A stretch of DNA of 64,000 bases from JABFSA01 sp963827515 (GTDB lineage Bacteria > Acidobacteriota > Vicinamibacteria > Vicinamibacterales > UBA2999): the NCBI GenBank assembly GCA_963827515.1, contig CAWHBF010000032.1:1-64000 (forward strand). The letters are read 5' to 3'. Below the pieces are notes generated by a model, which saw only the letters and a list, made by a program, of their open reading frames with translations, did not search any database and was not told where the DNA came from. Below are positions 8,440 to 17,395 of this stretch, one piece after another (within the stretch, counting starts at the first letter, position 1; each line of letters starts with the position of its first letter). Made by a program: the position numbers and the translations under genes.

Positions 8440-9912
8440 ATGAAGCTGACGACCCGAGAGATGTTTAGAACAGCCAGCCTGGCTGTGGCGGTCTTTGCGC
8501 TGGCCTCGAACGCGCATGCCAAGACGGCAGAAGAACTGACCATCGCGCTCGACACCATCTGGGTGCTGCTCACCGCATCCCTGGTCTTCTTCATGAACCT
8601 GGGATTCGCGCTGGTCGAATCCGGATTCTGCCGATCAAAGAACACGGTCAACATCCTGTCGAAGAACTTCATCGTGTTTGCAATTTCTTGTCTGGCCTTC
8701 TACGTCGTGGGTTGGGGTCTGATGTTCGGCGGCGGCAGCCCTTTCGTCGGCCTCGAGGGGTTGTTCGCGATTAGCGGTGCTGACAACAGCCCTGCGACTG
8801 GTGAGGCCTACATGGGCGCCTACAGCTCGATTGCCTGGACTGGGATTCCCCTGTACGCGAAGTTCTTCTTTCAGCTGGTGTTTGCGGGCACGGCGGCCAC
8901 GATCGTGTCAGGCGCGGTCGCTGAACGCATCAAATACCTCTCGTTCATCGTCTTCTCGTTCCTGCTCGTCGGCTTCATCTACCCAATCACGGGTCACTGG
9001 ATATGGGGGGGCGGCTGGCTCGCGGCCGCGGGCTTCTGGGACTTCGCTGGTTCCACCGTCGTCCACAGTGTCGGCGGCTGGGCCGCCCTCGCCGGTGTCA
9101 TCGTGCTCGGGCCTCGTCTGGGCAAGTTCAGCGCAGACGGAAAGGTCAACCCGATCCCGGGCCACAGCATGACCTCTGGCGTTATAGGCTGCTTCGTACT
9201 GTGGCTCGGATGGTTCGGGTTCAATCCTGGCTCAACGATGGCCTCCGACCCGAACGCAATCTCTCACGTCTTCATGACCACGAACACGGCCGCTTTCATG
9301 GGCCTGCTATCGGCGACGGCGCTGAGTTGGACATGGGACGGCAAACCCGACCTCGGCATGTCCATCAACGGGTGCCTGGCCGGCTTGGTCGCCATCACGG
9401 CGCCTTGCGCCTTCGTCACGGTGAACGCGGCGCTCATCATCGGCCTCCTCGCGGGTCTCATCGTGGTGTGCGCGGTGAAATTCTGCGACACGGTCAAGAT
9501 TGACGATCCGGTCGGGGCGATCCCGGTTCACCTCTTCAACGGCGTCTTCGGAACCATCTGCGTGGGCCTGTTTGCCGTGGACAAGATTACCGGCGCCGCA
9601 ACGGGTAACGGCTTATTCAACGGTGGCGGGGCCACGCTGCTCATCGCACAAATCCAAGGCGTCCTCGCCGTCGCCGCATACACACTCGCAGGGTCCTTCA
9701 TCTTTTGGTATGCGATCAAGTTGACGATCGGGCTTCGCGTGGGCAAGGAAGAGGAGGAAGAGGGGCTCGATATCGGCGAGCACGGGCAGGGGGCGTATCA
9801 CATCACGATGGCCGAGTACCTGAGGTTCACACAACGTCGGGTCATCGAGGGCAGACCCGTGGTGACTCGACGTTTTTGGTTCACTTGTGGACTCAACATG
9901 TCATTTTTGTAG
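8440..9912 (+). CDS. amt: Ammonium transporter (Amt/MEP/Rh family)
   Basis: A 490-residue membrane protein that conducts ammonium/ammonia into the cell. It has a signal-peptide-like N-terminus (ending ASNAHA) followed by about eleven transmembrane helices. Family signatures include GFALVESGFCRSKN in the first helix, DFAGSTVVHSVGGWAAL in the middle and LGWFGFNPGS further on. The C-terminal tail contains GLDIGEHGQGAYH, matching the conserved GLDxxEHGxxAY element that normally receives GlnK/PII. The tail then runs about 35 residues further than usual. The start is supported by AGGAGA 3 bases before the ATG. The usual partner glnK/glnB is not adjacent. Confidence 0.95.
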   Translation: MKLTTREMFRTASLAVAVFALASNAHAKTAEELTIALDTIWVLLTASLVFFMNLGFALVESGFCRSKNTVNILSKNFIVFAISCLAFYVVGWGLMFGGGSPFVGLEGLFAISGADNSPATGEAYMGAYSSIAWTGIPLYAKFFFQLVFAGTAATIVSGAVAERIKYLSFIVFSFLLVGFIYPITGHWIWGGGWLAAAGFWDFAGSTVVHSVGGWAALAGVIVLGPRLGKFSADGKVNPIPGHSMTSGVIGCFVLWLGWFGFNPGSTMASDPNAISHVFMTTNTAAFMGLLSATALSWTWDGKPDLGMSINGCLAGLVAITAPCAFVTVNAALIIGLLAGLIVVCAVKFCDTVKIDDPVGAIPVHLFNGVFGTICVGLFAVDKITGAATGNGLFNGGGATLLIAQIQGVLAVAAYTLAGSFIFWYAIKLTIGLRVGKEEEEEGLDIGEHGQGAYHITMAEYLRFTQRRVIEGRPVVTRRFWFTCGLNMSFL

Positions 9913-9943
9913 TGCATGCTGGAACTCCAAGGGTTATGGTCCC

Positions 9944-10096
9944 ATGCAGTGGAAGTTCTTCCTCGGGGCATGTTTCCTGACCGCCACCCTCGTCGGTCCC
10001 CATGTAGGGATCGCACCACTGGCAGGAGGCATGGCGCTCGGCGGCCTTATCCTGTTGGCCGTGTCGCGGGCGCGTCGGCGCTCATCACCGCGGTAA
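9944..10096 (+). CDS. Small two-helix membrane protein
   Basis: A 50-residue product starting MQWKFFLGACFLTATLVGPH, with a second hydrophobic segment (GGMALGGLILLAV) and a basic C-terminus (SRARRRSS). This is the layout of a small inner-membrane hairpin with a cytoplasmic tail. The start at 9944 is chosen because a weak AAGGG lies about 10 bases upstream and the region before it is not protein-like. It sits between the ammonium transporter and the antiporter gene, 43 bp before the latter, and may belong to that transporter. No family is recognised. Confidence 0.45.
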   Translation: MQWKFFLGACFLTATLVGPHVGIAPLAGGMALGGLILLAVSRARRRSSPR

Positions 10097-10139
10097 GCAG
10101 GTGACCAGCTCTCCTCGGACCATGCGGTAACGTGGGCAG

Positions 10140-11582
10140 GTGACTGACGCCGTTGCCGCGGCCGCGATCGGTGAGCTGCCGAGATCGCTGGCTGACTATC
10201 CGGATATGGTCGGAGCCGGGCTCACGCAGACGTGGCTCGCCCGAATGGCACTCGAACCCTTCAATGGGATCGCGACCGCCATCTTCTTGTTGGCGATCGC
10301 CCACACCTTTGCCGCGTCGCGCGTGACCGCGGCGGCCCATCGGCTGCAGGACGGACATGACGCGGCGAATCGCCGACAGGGACGTTCTCCCTCTCCAAGC
10401 GTCATTGCCGAGCTGCTCCACCTCTTCGGAGAAGTCGAGGTGGTCTTTGGCTTGTGGGCGCTCGTCCTCCTGGGAGCCATGGCGCTGTACGCCGGCTGGG
10501 ACACGGCCCGCCACTACGTGAACGACGGCGTCACCTATGCTGAACCGCTCTTCGTTGTCGTCGTGATGACGCTCGCCGCCACGCGACCGATCGTCTCGCT
10601 TGCGGAATCCTGTCTGCGTCGCTTGGCCGACCTGGGCAAGGGCACTCCTGCTGCGTGGTGGATCACGATCCTCATGATCGGCCCCCTGCTTGGGTCGTTC
10701 ATCACCGAACCCGGAGCGATGACCATCTGCGCTCTGCTGCTGGCTCGTCAGTTTTTCGACCTCCAACCTGCGGCGCGGCTGAAGTACGCGACGCTGGGGC
10801 TGCTCTTCGTGAACGTCTCGATCGGCGGCACGCTGACGCACTTTGCGGCACCGCCGGTCCTGATGGTGGCCCGTCCGTGGGGTTGGGATACGGCCTTCAT
10901 GCTCGGGCATTTCGGCTGGCGCGCGGCCGCGGGCATCGCAGCGTCGACCATGGTGTACTACCTGTGCTTTCGAGGTGAATTCGCACGCCTCGCCACACTT
11001 CCTCCCGTTGCGGACGAGGACCGCCCGGACGATGGGACGGGCGCCCCGCTGCCCGTGCCGGCGTGGATCACCCTCGTCCACTTGGGGTTCATGGTCTGGA
11101 CGGTCGTCAACGCGCACTATCCGGCTTTGTTCCTCGGCGGATTCCTCTTCTTTCTCGGGTTCGCCCGCGCGACCGCGGCCTACCAAGGTCGAGTCGAGTT
11201 GAAGACCCCGCTCCTCGTGGGTTTCTTCCTGGCGGGGCTGGTCATCCATGGCGGCCTGCAGGGTTGGTGGATCGCACCCCTCCTCGGGAGCCTTTCTGAA
11301 GTGCCTTTGTTCCTGGGTGCCACGGTACTCACGGGGTTCAACGACAATGCACTGATCACGTACTTGGCGACGCGCGTGCCGAATCTGGCGGACGAGCTCA
11401 AAATCGCGGTTCTTCAAGGCGCCGTCCTTGGCGGTGGCCTGACGGTGATCGCCAATGCACCCAATCCCGCCGGGCAGGCACTGCTCAGCCGGTTCTTCGA
11501 TGATTCGGTCTCTCCGGTGGGCCTGTTCCTGGGAGCGCTGGGACCCACCCTGATCGCAGGCATGGCCTTCCGGCTCTTCTAG
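10140..11582 (+). CDS. Putative Na+/H+ antiporter (PF07399-type)
   Basis: A 480-residue polytopic membrane protein with about eleven predicted helices, matching the family annotated as putative Na+/H+ antiporter (DUF1504/PF07399). Segments typical of this family are present: LLGSFITEPGAMTICALLL, GGTLTHFAAPPVLMVA, TGFNDNALITYL and GGGLTVIANAPNPAGQ. The TEPGA and FNDNA stretches carry acidic and polar residues inside helices, as expected for ion exchange. Transport has not, to my knowledge, been proved for many members. Translation starts at a GTG. The preceding 50-residue membrane protein may be a companion. Confidence 0.85.
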   Translation: MTDAVAAAAIGELPRSLADYPDMVGAGLTQTWLARMALEPFNGIATAIFLLAIAHTFAASRVTAAAHRLQDGHDAANRRQGRSPSPSVIAELLHLFGEVEVVFGLWALVLLGAMALYAGWDTARHYVNDGVTYAEPLFVVVVMTLAATRPIVSLAESCLRRLADLGKGTPAAWWITILMIGPLLGSFITEPGAMTICALLLARQFFDLQPAARLKYATLGLLFVNVSIGGTLTHFAAPPVLMVARPWGWDTAFMLGHFGWRAAAGIAASTMVYYLCFRGEFARLATLPPVADEDRPDDGTGAPLPVPAWITLVHLGFMVWTVVNAHYPALFLGGFLFFLGFARATAAYQGRVELKTPLLVGFFLAGLVIHGGLQGWWIAPLLGSLSEVPLFLGATVLTGFNDNALITYLATRVPNLADELKIAVLQGAVLGGGLTVIANAPNPAGQALLSRFFDDSVSPVGLFLGALGPTLIAGMAFRLF

Positions 11583-11625
11583 CATTGCGGCTGCTGGAGC
11601 TAGTGAGGGACGCCGCAGGAAGGAT

Positions 11626-12192
11626 TCAAGGATTGCGAAGAGGCTCGCTTGTCCTTGTGAAGATCAATCCGCTTTTCCTCCAGTACTTTCCCCCCAACGA
11701 CCTGGACTCGATCGTCTCGTCCATGAGTCGGTAGCCTTCGGCGTTCATGAGGCCAACCCAATAGTCGGTGGGCCTGCAGTTCACGTGGTGGTAGCCGCTT
11801 TGCCCAGGGAGCCCATGCGTCATGGCGATGTAACGGCCGTTCGACAGCGTTCGAATGAGATTGTCCACGAACTGTTCGTCGATATGTTCGACGACTTCGC
11901 AGCACCAGACCAGGTCGCACGGCCACACATACGCTGTGACGGTGAGATCGACGACTGTGGCATTCGTGCATGCTGCGATGTTTTCCTCCAGTCCGTCGAT
12001 TCCATGGACGTCGCACCCCAGGGCAGAAAACTCTGCCATCGCATGTCCTTCGCCGCATCCCACGTCGAGCACCGTTGAGATGTCGAAGCGTCTGACGAGC
12101 CAACTCCACAAATCCGGATAGAACGTGTTCCGATCTCCTCCGATGATGTTTCCACCGAGGTGGGGGTACTTCCGGTCAAGGCGTTTGGGCAT
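11626..12192 (-). CDS. Class I SAM-dependent methyltransferase
   Basis: A 188-residue methyltransferase. The SAM-binding motif I is clear (VLDVGCGEGHAMAEF), followed by the acidic end of strand beta2 (VHGIDG) and motif II-like LVWCCEVVEHIDE, as in the Methyltransf_11/23 group. The start has a GGAAGG-type ribosome binding site. The remainder (HVNCRPTDYWVGLMNAEGY) is characteristic of small-molecule or sugar methyltransferases of this group rather than rRNA enzymes. The substrate is unknown, and the neighbours give no pathway context. Confidence 0.8.
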   Translation of the reverse strand: MPKRLDRKYPHLGGNIIGGDRNTFYPDLWSWLVRRFDISTVLDVGCGEGHAMAEFSALGCDVHGIDGLEENIAACTNATVVDLTVTAYVWPCDLVWCCEVVEHIDEQFVDNLIRTLSNGRYIAMTHGLPGQSGYHHVNCRPTDYWVGLMNAEGYRLMDETIESRSLGGKYWRKSGLIFTRTSEPLRNP

Positions 12193-12305
12193 CTTCCGAC
12201 CTTCCGACGCGACGAACGAACGGCCTGGAGAAGCTTACGCTGTTTCAGAAATTGACTTCCTAAAACCCATTTCATACAGTCAACGGAAGCAATATGAGGT
12301 GCACG

Positions 12306-12698
12306 ATGACACGTAGCCTTCTGACCTTCTTGGTTGTTGGATTCAGCCTCACAATGGCCGGCCAACCGATCCTGGCCCACCATTCAGAATCGGCGGAGTT
12401 CGATCAGTCGAAGCCGGTGAAGGTGACTGGCACGATCTCTAAAGTCGAGTGGCAGAACCCGCATGTCTGGTTCTACGTCGACGTCAAGGACGAGAGCGGC
12501 AAAATCACCACCTGGGGATTCTCGAACTCTCCTCCGGGGTCGCTGATGCGCCGGGGTATCACCAAGGCCTCATTGAAGCTCGGCGCTGTCGTCAATGTCG
12601 AAGGTTCGCGCGCGCGGGATGGTTCGAATAACGCCTCCGGGCGCCGCGTCACGTTCGCCGATGGCAAGAACGTCTTTACGTCGGAAGGCGGAGAATGA
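12306..12698 (+). CDS. DUF6152 family secreted protein
   Basis: A 130-residue exported protein. A signal peptide (LLTFLVVGFSLTMAG) is followed by the AHHS motif and the pattern VKVTGTISKVEWQNPHVWFYVDV, the hallmark of DUF6152: a small beta-barrel-like domain with an NPH motif. The start at 12306 is preferred over 12294 because GAGGT lies 5 bases upstream. It overlaps the next gene by ATGA, so the two are translationally coupled. Function is unknown. A paralogue lies on the other strand at 15246-15638. Confidence 0.8.
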   Translation: MTRSLLTFLVVGFSLTMAGQPILAHHSESAEFDQSKPVKVTGTISKVEWQNPHVWFYVDVKDESGKITTWGFSNSPPGSLMRRGITKASLKLGAVVNVEGSRARDGSNNASGRRVTFADGKNVFTSEGGE

Positions 12699-13462
12699 AG
12701 ACCCGCTGGATCGTACCGGTTCTTCTGGGCGCCGCGCTCACGCTCAGCGCAACGGTCACGTCACAGACGCAGGCCATTCCCCGCATGTCCGACGGGAAAC
12801 CTGACTTCTCCGGCATCTATACCGCGCCGTCAACGGTGAATGCCACGGGGCCCCGCGGCAACTTGATCTTCAACGCCGACAAGATGGCTCCGGTCAAACC
12901 TGGCGCCGAAAGCCAGCTCTACCAGCCGCGAACCGGCGATGCACGCGTGGATGAACCTCGCGCCGTCTGCCTGCCGTCAGGTTTTCCTTCCGGCATGCTC
13001 TACATCCTTCCCATACAGATCGTGCAGAACCCCAAGCACATCGTGATCATCCCCGAGCTCCAGCGCGCGGCCCGGATCATCCCGCTCGACGGCCGCCCGC
13101 ACCGGGAGGGAATCGAGCCGTCGTACTACGGTGATTCGGTCGGGAAGTGGGAAGGCGACACGCTGGTCATCGATACCGTGAACTTCAAGCGCTGGATCTT
13201 GGACGACTATCACTACACCGACCGAACCAAGAGTCGCTGGCACAGTGACGCCCTCCGCACCACCGAGCATCTGAGGCGCGAAGGCAATACGCTTCACTAC
13301 CGCATCACGATCGACGACTCCAAGATCTTTACTCGGCCTTTTTCCCAGGACTTCGAATTGACCCTTCGCCCGGACTGGGAGGGGATCGGCCTCCTGGAAT
13401 ACGTGTGCGAGGAAAACAATCGATGCGCGGGAGGCAACTGCCGCGAATCAGACGCGCAGTAG
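12695..13462 (+). CDS. Secreted protein coupled to DUF6152, unknown function
   Basis: A 255-residue exported protein starting with a signal peptide and then MSDGKPDFSGIYTAPST, a start seen in large families of uncharacterised acidobacterial secreted proteins. A conserved core reads PSYYGDSVGKWEGDTLVIDT followed by HYTDRTKSRWHSDALRTTE; the GKWEGDTLVxDT block is the family signature. Its ATG overlaps the stop of the DUF6152 gene (ATGA), so the two are made together. C-terminal cysteines (VCEENNRCAGGNC) suggest disulphides. No enzymatic function is known to me. Confidence 0.75.
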   Translation: MKTRWIVPVLLGAALTLSATVTSQTQAIPRMSDGKPDFSGIYTAPSTVNATGPRGNLIFNADKMAPVKPGAESQLYQPRTGDARVDEPRAVCLPSGFPSGMLYILPIQIVQNPKHIVIIPELQRAARIIPLDGRPHREGIEPSYYGDSVGKWEGDTLVIDTVNFKRWILDDYHYTDRTKSRWHSDALRTTEHLRREGNTLHYRITIDDSKIFTRPFSQDFELTLRPDWEGIGLLEYVCEENNRCAGGNCRESDAQ

Positions 13463-13620
13463 TGGCCGCTCTCCCAGCGCGTTGACTCCGGATTCCATGG
13501 GCAGGTGATCCGCCGCCTGCCCACGTACTCGCATGCTTGACACCTCCTGTCGCGGATGGCAGAGTGCTGGCGGCTATTCGAGCCCCGCGCGTCATTCACA
13601 TTTCCTGTTGAGGTTTGGTC

Positions 13621-15249
13621 ATGGTCGGAACACGTCCGGTTGTGCTCCTGGGAGGAGTCGCGCTCATCGCCGTCGCCATGGGCTGCGCTCGTACGGAGCC
13701 TGAGCCCGCATCATCATCGATCGCACCGGTGCGGCAAGTGGCCTATCTGAAGGCCGCCAACCCTGACATGGGCGATCACTTCGCCTGCGGCGGCTCGCTG
13801 CCGGGGCACATCGGTAGCGCGCTCGCCATCAGTGCCGACGGCAACACCATCGTGGTTGGCGCGCCGCACGAGAGCAGCGCGGCGCGAGGGATCAACGGAG
13901 ATGCGGCCGACAACTCTCTATACAACTCGGGTGCGGTGTACGTCTTCGTCCGGCGCGGTGACGCGTGGGTGCAGCAGGCCTACGTGAAGGCCTCCAATGC
14001 AGGACAGAGCGATCTCTTCGGGATGACCGTCGCCCTGAGCGCCGACGGCAACACTATGGCTGTCTCTGCTCCGTGGGAGCGCAGCGCCGCCACCGGTATC
14101 AACGGCGACCAGAACGACGATTCGATGCCTCAGGCGGGCGCGGCGTACGTCTTCACGCGGTCAGGGGACTCCTGGTCTCAGCAGGCCTACATCAAGGCGT
14201 CGAACACCGGACGCCCCGCCAATGCGGACGATCCGCTCGCCGACGGCGACCAGTTCGGCTCCTCGCTCGCGTTGAGCGGCGACGGTAACACGTTGGCCGT
14301 TGGCGCGATTACCGAAGACGGCGCGGCCACCGGTATCAATGGGAACGCGGCGGACGACTCGGCCCAGTCCGCCGGCGCCGTCTACGTGTTCGCGCGGACA
14401 GGGAACACCTGGGCCCATCAGGCGTATGTGAAGGGCTCGAACACCGAAGCGGCCGATCTGTTCGGCTACGACGTGAGTCTGAGCAACGACGGTAACACCC
14501 TGGTGGCAGCCGGTTACGACGAGGACGGACCCGGACGCGGCGTCAACGTGGATCAGGGCAACGGCGGAAACGGGTCCGGCGCGCTCTACGTCTTCAGCCG
14601 AACGGGGACGGCCTGGCAGCAGGACGCGTACCTGAAGGGCTCACGGTCAGAGGGCAACGACGCACTCGGCTTCTCGGTCGCCATTAGCGGAGACGGCAGC
14701 ACCATCGCGGCGGGCGCCGCAGACGAGGCGTGCCTCCTGGGCGGCGTCAATCCCCAGGGGTGCAACACGGACAAGCCCGAGGACGCGTCGGGCGGCTCGG
14801 CCGGCGCCGCGTACGTCTGGGTGCGCAACGGCGGCACGTGGACCGAACAGGCGTTCCTCAAGGCGTCCAGTCCGCAGTTGCAGGACTGGTTCGCCGCCAA
14901 CCTCGCCGTGAGCGCGGACGGAAACACCCTGCTCGTGGGCGCGCCGATGGAGGACAGCCGCGCGCGGGGCATCAACGGCGACGAGCAGGACAACTCGGCG
15001 GTCGAAAGCGGCGCGGCATACCTCTTCAGGCGCACGGGCACGACGTGGAACCAGCAGGCCTATATGAAGGCCGAGAACGCCGAAGAGTTCGACGAGTTCG
15101 GGGCCTCCGTCGCCGTAAGCGGCGACGGTCGAACCCTGATCACCGGCGCGCGCATGGAAAGCGGGGGGGCGGCCGGTATCAACGGCAACCAGAACGACAA
15201 CGCTGCGCCGCAGGCCGGCGCGGTGTACGTGTGGGCGACGGCGCCCTAG
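13621..15249 (+). CDS. FG-GAP/integrin-type beta-propeller lipoprotein
   Basis: A 542-residue protein with a lipoprotein signal (LIAVAMGC). Seven repeats are visible, each with a core like FGxSVALSxDGNTLxVGAP and a linker like GINGDxxDNS, then AGAVYVFxRxGxxWxQQAYxKAS. Seven copies of about 70 residues are what a complete seven-bladed propeller of the FG-GAP / integrin alpha type needs. The acidic INGDQNDDS loops could bind calcium. The start is set at ATG 13621, with GAGG eight bases upstream, rather than the TTG at 13615. The probable location is the outside of the outer membrane, with a binding role. The 3' end overlaps the convergent DUF6152 gene by 4 bp. Confidence 0.85.
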   Translation: MVGTRPVVLLGGVALIAVAMGCARTEPEPASSSIAPVRQVAYLKAANPDMGDHFACGGSLPGHIGSALAISADGNTIVVGAPHESSAARGINGDAADNSLYNSGAVYVFVRRGDAWVQQAYVKASNAGQSDLFGMTVALSADGNTMAVSAPWERSAATGINGDQNDDSMPQAGAAYVFTRSGDSWSQQAYIKASNTGRPANADDPLADGDQFGSSLALSGDGNTLAVGAITEDGAATGINGNAADDSAQSAGAVYVFARTGNTWAHQAYVKGSNTEAADLFGYDVSLSNDGNTLVAAGYDEDGPGRGVNVDQGNGGNGSGALYVFSRTGTAWQQDAYLKGSRSEGNDALGFSVAISGDGSTIAAGAADEACLLGGVNPQGCNTDKPEDASGGSAGAAYVWVRNGGTWTEQAFLKASSPQLQDWFAANLAVSADGNTLLVGAPMEDSRARGINGDEQDNSAVESGAAYLFRRTGTTWNQQAYMKAENAEEFDEFGASVAVSGDGRTLITGARMESGGAAGINGNQNDNAAPQAGAVYVWATAP

Positions 15250-15638
15250 TCCCACTCCTTTTCGACGCCGTGTCCGCGCGCGGTGTCGCCGTGCAGCGGT
15301 GTGAGGAAGCCGAGCAGGCAGCCGTTGGTGTTGTCGCGGAGGCGATGGCACCGCACCTTCGCTCTCTCGCCGATCCGCAGCGTGTCCTTCGTGATCCCGT
15401 TGTTCTCGAGGCCACGAGGACCCGTCGCTTCGAGCGCCCAGAGCTCCGGCTCGCCTTTCGCGTTGTTGACCTCCATGTAGACCCACGAATGCGGGTTCAG
15501 GAGGTGAATCTCCTTGACCGTTCCCTCGATCTGGGTGAAGTCGCTCGTCGAATAGTTGTTGTGCGAATGGTGCGCCCACACCGGCAGCGCCAGCGTGACC
15601 GCACAGAAGGCCGCAAGGACGACAGACCTGAATCGCAT
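15246..15638 (-). CDS. DUF6152 family secreted protein (second copy)
   Basis: A 130-residue exported protein with a signal peptide ending PVWA, then HHSHNNYSTSDF and IEGTVKEIHLLNPHSWVYMEV, the DUF6152 core with its NPH motif. It is clearly related to the gene at 12306-12698 but diverged. The C-terminal third (GFLTPLHGDTARGHGVEKEW) is also typical of this family. It follows the 239-residue secreted protein gene at 15658 by 19 bp on the same strand and is likely co-transcribed with it. Confidence 0.8.
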   Translation of the reverse strand: MRFRSVVLAAFCAVTLALPVWAHHSHNNYSTSDFTQIEGTVKEIHLLNPHSWVYMEVNNAKGEPELWALEATGPRGLENNGITKDTLRIGERAKVRCHRLRDNTNGCLLGFLTPLHGDTARGHGVEKEWD

Positions 15639-15657
15639 GTTCTCCTCTCCTATTCAG

Positions 15658-16377
15658 CTATCGAGCGGGCGCTGGAGCCGCAGGGGCCGCTGCCGCCGCA
15701 CCGCCGCCACCCTGCCCCGCGCGCGTCGGCTTCGGATAGCCGTTCATGTAGAGCGCGTTGTAGCGAATGGGAATGCCCTTCTCGTCGATGATGTGCAGCG
15801 ACTGATGGAAGATCCCCGGTTCCGGATACCCTTTCGGAACCGTCGCCGTCATCCAATAGAGGCGATCGTCGTGCATGTGCAGCGCGTCATACGTGCGCGA
15901 TCCGTCGGCATTGGTGGTGTGGATCCAGCGTCCCATGATGTAGTCCACGAACGTCCACTGGAACTGCGTGATCTTCGAGCCGCGCTCGATGATGTGCCAT
16001 GTGGCCCAGTCGTAAGCACCCGCCTTGTCCAGCTTCGAGTAACCCGATCCGCTCGGCCCATCCGGGCCGGTACCGCGGCAGGTCATGTGCGCATCCGGCG
16101 GGCACTTCTTGACCATCTCCTGCTGGATCTCTTCGATCCGCGAGTAGTCGATGACCGTCATGGTGAACTTGCTGCTGCCGCTCGACGCCGTATACACACG
16201 GCCTGGGAGCGGAGCTCCCTGCGCCGACTGATACGTGATGGTTTCGATCTTCGGCTCGTGCGGGAAGTTCACGGAAAAGAGATCTTGCTTGTTGACGTAC
16301 TCAATCCACTCTTGCGCAGTAGCGAACCGGGGTACCAGCAGGGTGACGGCGGCCAGGACGAATGGAATCAGGCGCAT
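15658..16377 (-). CDS. Secreted protein of unknown function
   Basis: A 239-residue protein with a signal peptide (LIPFVLAAVTLLVPRFATA) and a start at 16377 supported by GGGAGGAAC just upstream; an in-frame extension to 16437 is unlikely. The mature region begins WIEYVNKQDLFSVNFPHEP, as in a group of small periplasmic proteins with an alpha-beta stress-protein-like fold. The C-terminal tail is Gly- and Ala-rich (low complexity) and probably disordered. It heads a two-gene unit with the DUF6152 gene. No catalytic motif is seen. Confidence 0.7.
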   Translation of the reverse strand: MRLIPFVLAAVTLLVPRFATAQEWIEYVNKQDLFSVNFPHEPKIETITYQSAQGAPLPGRVYTASSGSSKFTMTVIDYSRIEEIQQEMVKKCPPDAHMTCRGTGPDGPSGSGYSKLDKAGAYDWATWHIIERGSKITQFQWTFVDYIMGRWIHTTNADGSRTYDALHMHDDRLYWMTATVPKGYPEPGIFHQSLHIIDEKGIPIRYNALYMNGYPKPTRAGQGGGGAAAAAPAAPAPAR

Positions 16378-16597
16378 AGTTCCTCCCGGGCGTACTCGTG
16401 GCGCCCGCTCGATTTCACTTCGCGAAAGACTCGGCACGATCAGCCCCTGGCGTGTCCGTCAGCGACACGCGACCGCTCCAGCAAAATGGGCCGAACTAGT
16501 CTACTGCTCGCCGGCCCCCTGGATAATACCCAAATGCAGGGGTCAAGACTTTCGGTACAAATCCTAGTGACTGAGAGGGTTGGAGGGCTCTGCACGA

Positions 16598-16624
16598 CCT
16601 CGCTCGCGCCGAGCGCGAGCGAGG
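16598..16624. repeat. Perfect 11-bp inverted repeat with 5-base loop
   Basis: CCTCGCTCGCG and its exact complement flank CCGAG. It lies between the divergently placed DUF-like secreted gene and the 3' end of the outer-membrane protein gene. The stem is strong enough to act as a bidirectional transcription barrier, but no T-run follows on either strand, so a classical terminator is not assured. Confidence 0.5.
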
Positions 16625-16662
16625 ACAGGCGTGGCTGATGCGGGCAGCGAACCCTGCGACGG

Positions 16663-17256
16663 CTAGAAGCGGAAGACCACGGCCCCGGAGACTCGACCGA
16701 AATCGAGCTTCTCGTCGGAGCCTTCGAAGCCGATCACCTCGAGCGCGTCAAACGTATAGAACCACCGGACATCACCGCGTATGCCGATGTGCTGTGAGAA
16801 GTACGCCATCACGCCCCCACCCCAGCTCCAGCCGAAGTCGTTTTGGGACGTATCGTCGAGGCCTTGGACTGTCAGGTCTCTTGTGGTCCTGACAAGGCCC
16901 AGACCGAATAGTCCGTACGGTTGAATGGCGGCGAATCGCGGGGCCAGCAAGAAATTGCCCATGACTGTGAGCACGCTCGACGTGTAGTCCTCGGACTCGC
17001 CGAAGAAGTCATCGACGTACCCGATATCGAGTTCGGTGCCGATGATGGTGTTGGCCACACCAAGCGAGGCACCCCAGTTCAGGTTCTTGTCCTCGCACTC
17101 GGTAATCTCCGGGCAACCAGCATCGCCGCTGAAGTTGTAGCCGAGAAAGGGGCTGATATACCCCTGGGCGGACGCCTGACCGGACGTGGCGAGCGAGATG
17201 ACGACAGCAGCCATCGTCGTGACGAACACTCGAAGCGTGAGCGACGAACGGGACAT
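16663..17256 (-). CDS. Outer-membrane beta-barrel protein
   Basis: A 197-residue protein with a signal peptide (cleavage after GQASA) and a barrel-like alternation of aromatic and polar residues: YISPFLGYNFSG, NWGASLGVA, TELDIGYVDDFF, IQPYGLFGLGLVRT, WGGGVMAYFSQHIGIRGDVRWFY. It ends VSGAVVFRF, the terminal Phe being the usual signal for BAM-mediated insertion. The expected fold is an eight-stranded OmpA/OprF-like porin-type barrel. The start at 17256 has AGAGGTGA a few bases upstream. The physiological role is unknown. Confidence 0.8.
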   Translation of the reverse strand: MSRSSLTLRVFVTTMAAVVISLATSGQASAQGYISPFLGYNFSGDAGCPEITECEDKNLNWGASLGVANTIIGTELDIGYVDDFFGESEDYTSSVLTVMGNFLLAPRFAAIQPYGLFGLGLVRTTRDLTVQGLDDTSQNDFGWSWGGGVMAYFSQHIGIRGDVRWFYTFDALEVIGFEGSDEKLDFGRVSGAVVFRF

Positions 17257-17395
17257 ATTCACCTCTCTTGCAACCGTAACACAACCATGGGAGTTTCCCA
17301 TGGTTGGATTTCTTGCACCCGCTCGCGTCGCCAGGGTTTCTGGACAGCAAAGTTTTGTTGTCCGCCGTCAGGCTCGGGCTGTTCACGTTTCTTGG

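Noticed and set aside
8163..8672. Minus-strand ORF of 169 residues over the ammonium transporter start
   Set aside because: Overlaps the transporter N-terminus, which has a strong ribosome binding site and family motifs; no motif in the ORF.
10047..11585. Long minus-strand ORF of 512 residues opposite the antiporter
   Set aside because: Rich in Arg, Asp, Glu and His with no domain; it mirrors the real membrane protein on the plus strand and is a shadow of high GC.
16516..16542. CCCCTG/CAGGGG inverted repeat as a terminator
   Set aside because: Only six pairs with a 15-base loop and no T-run; too weak to call.
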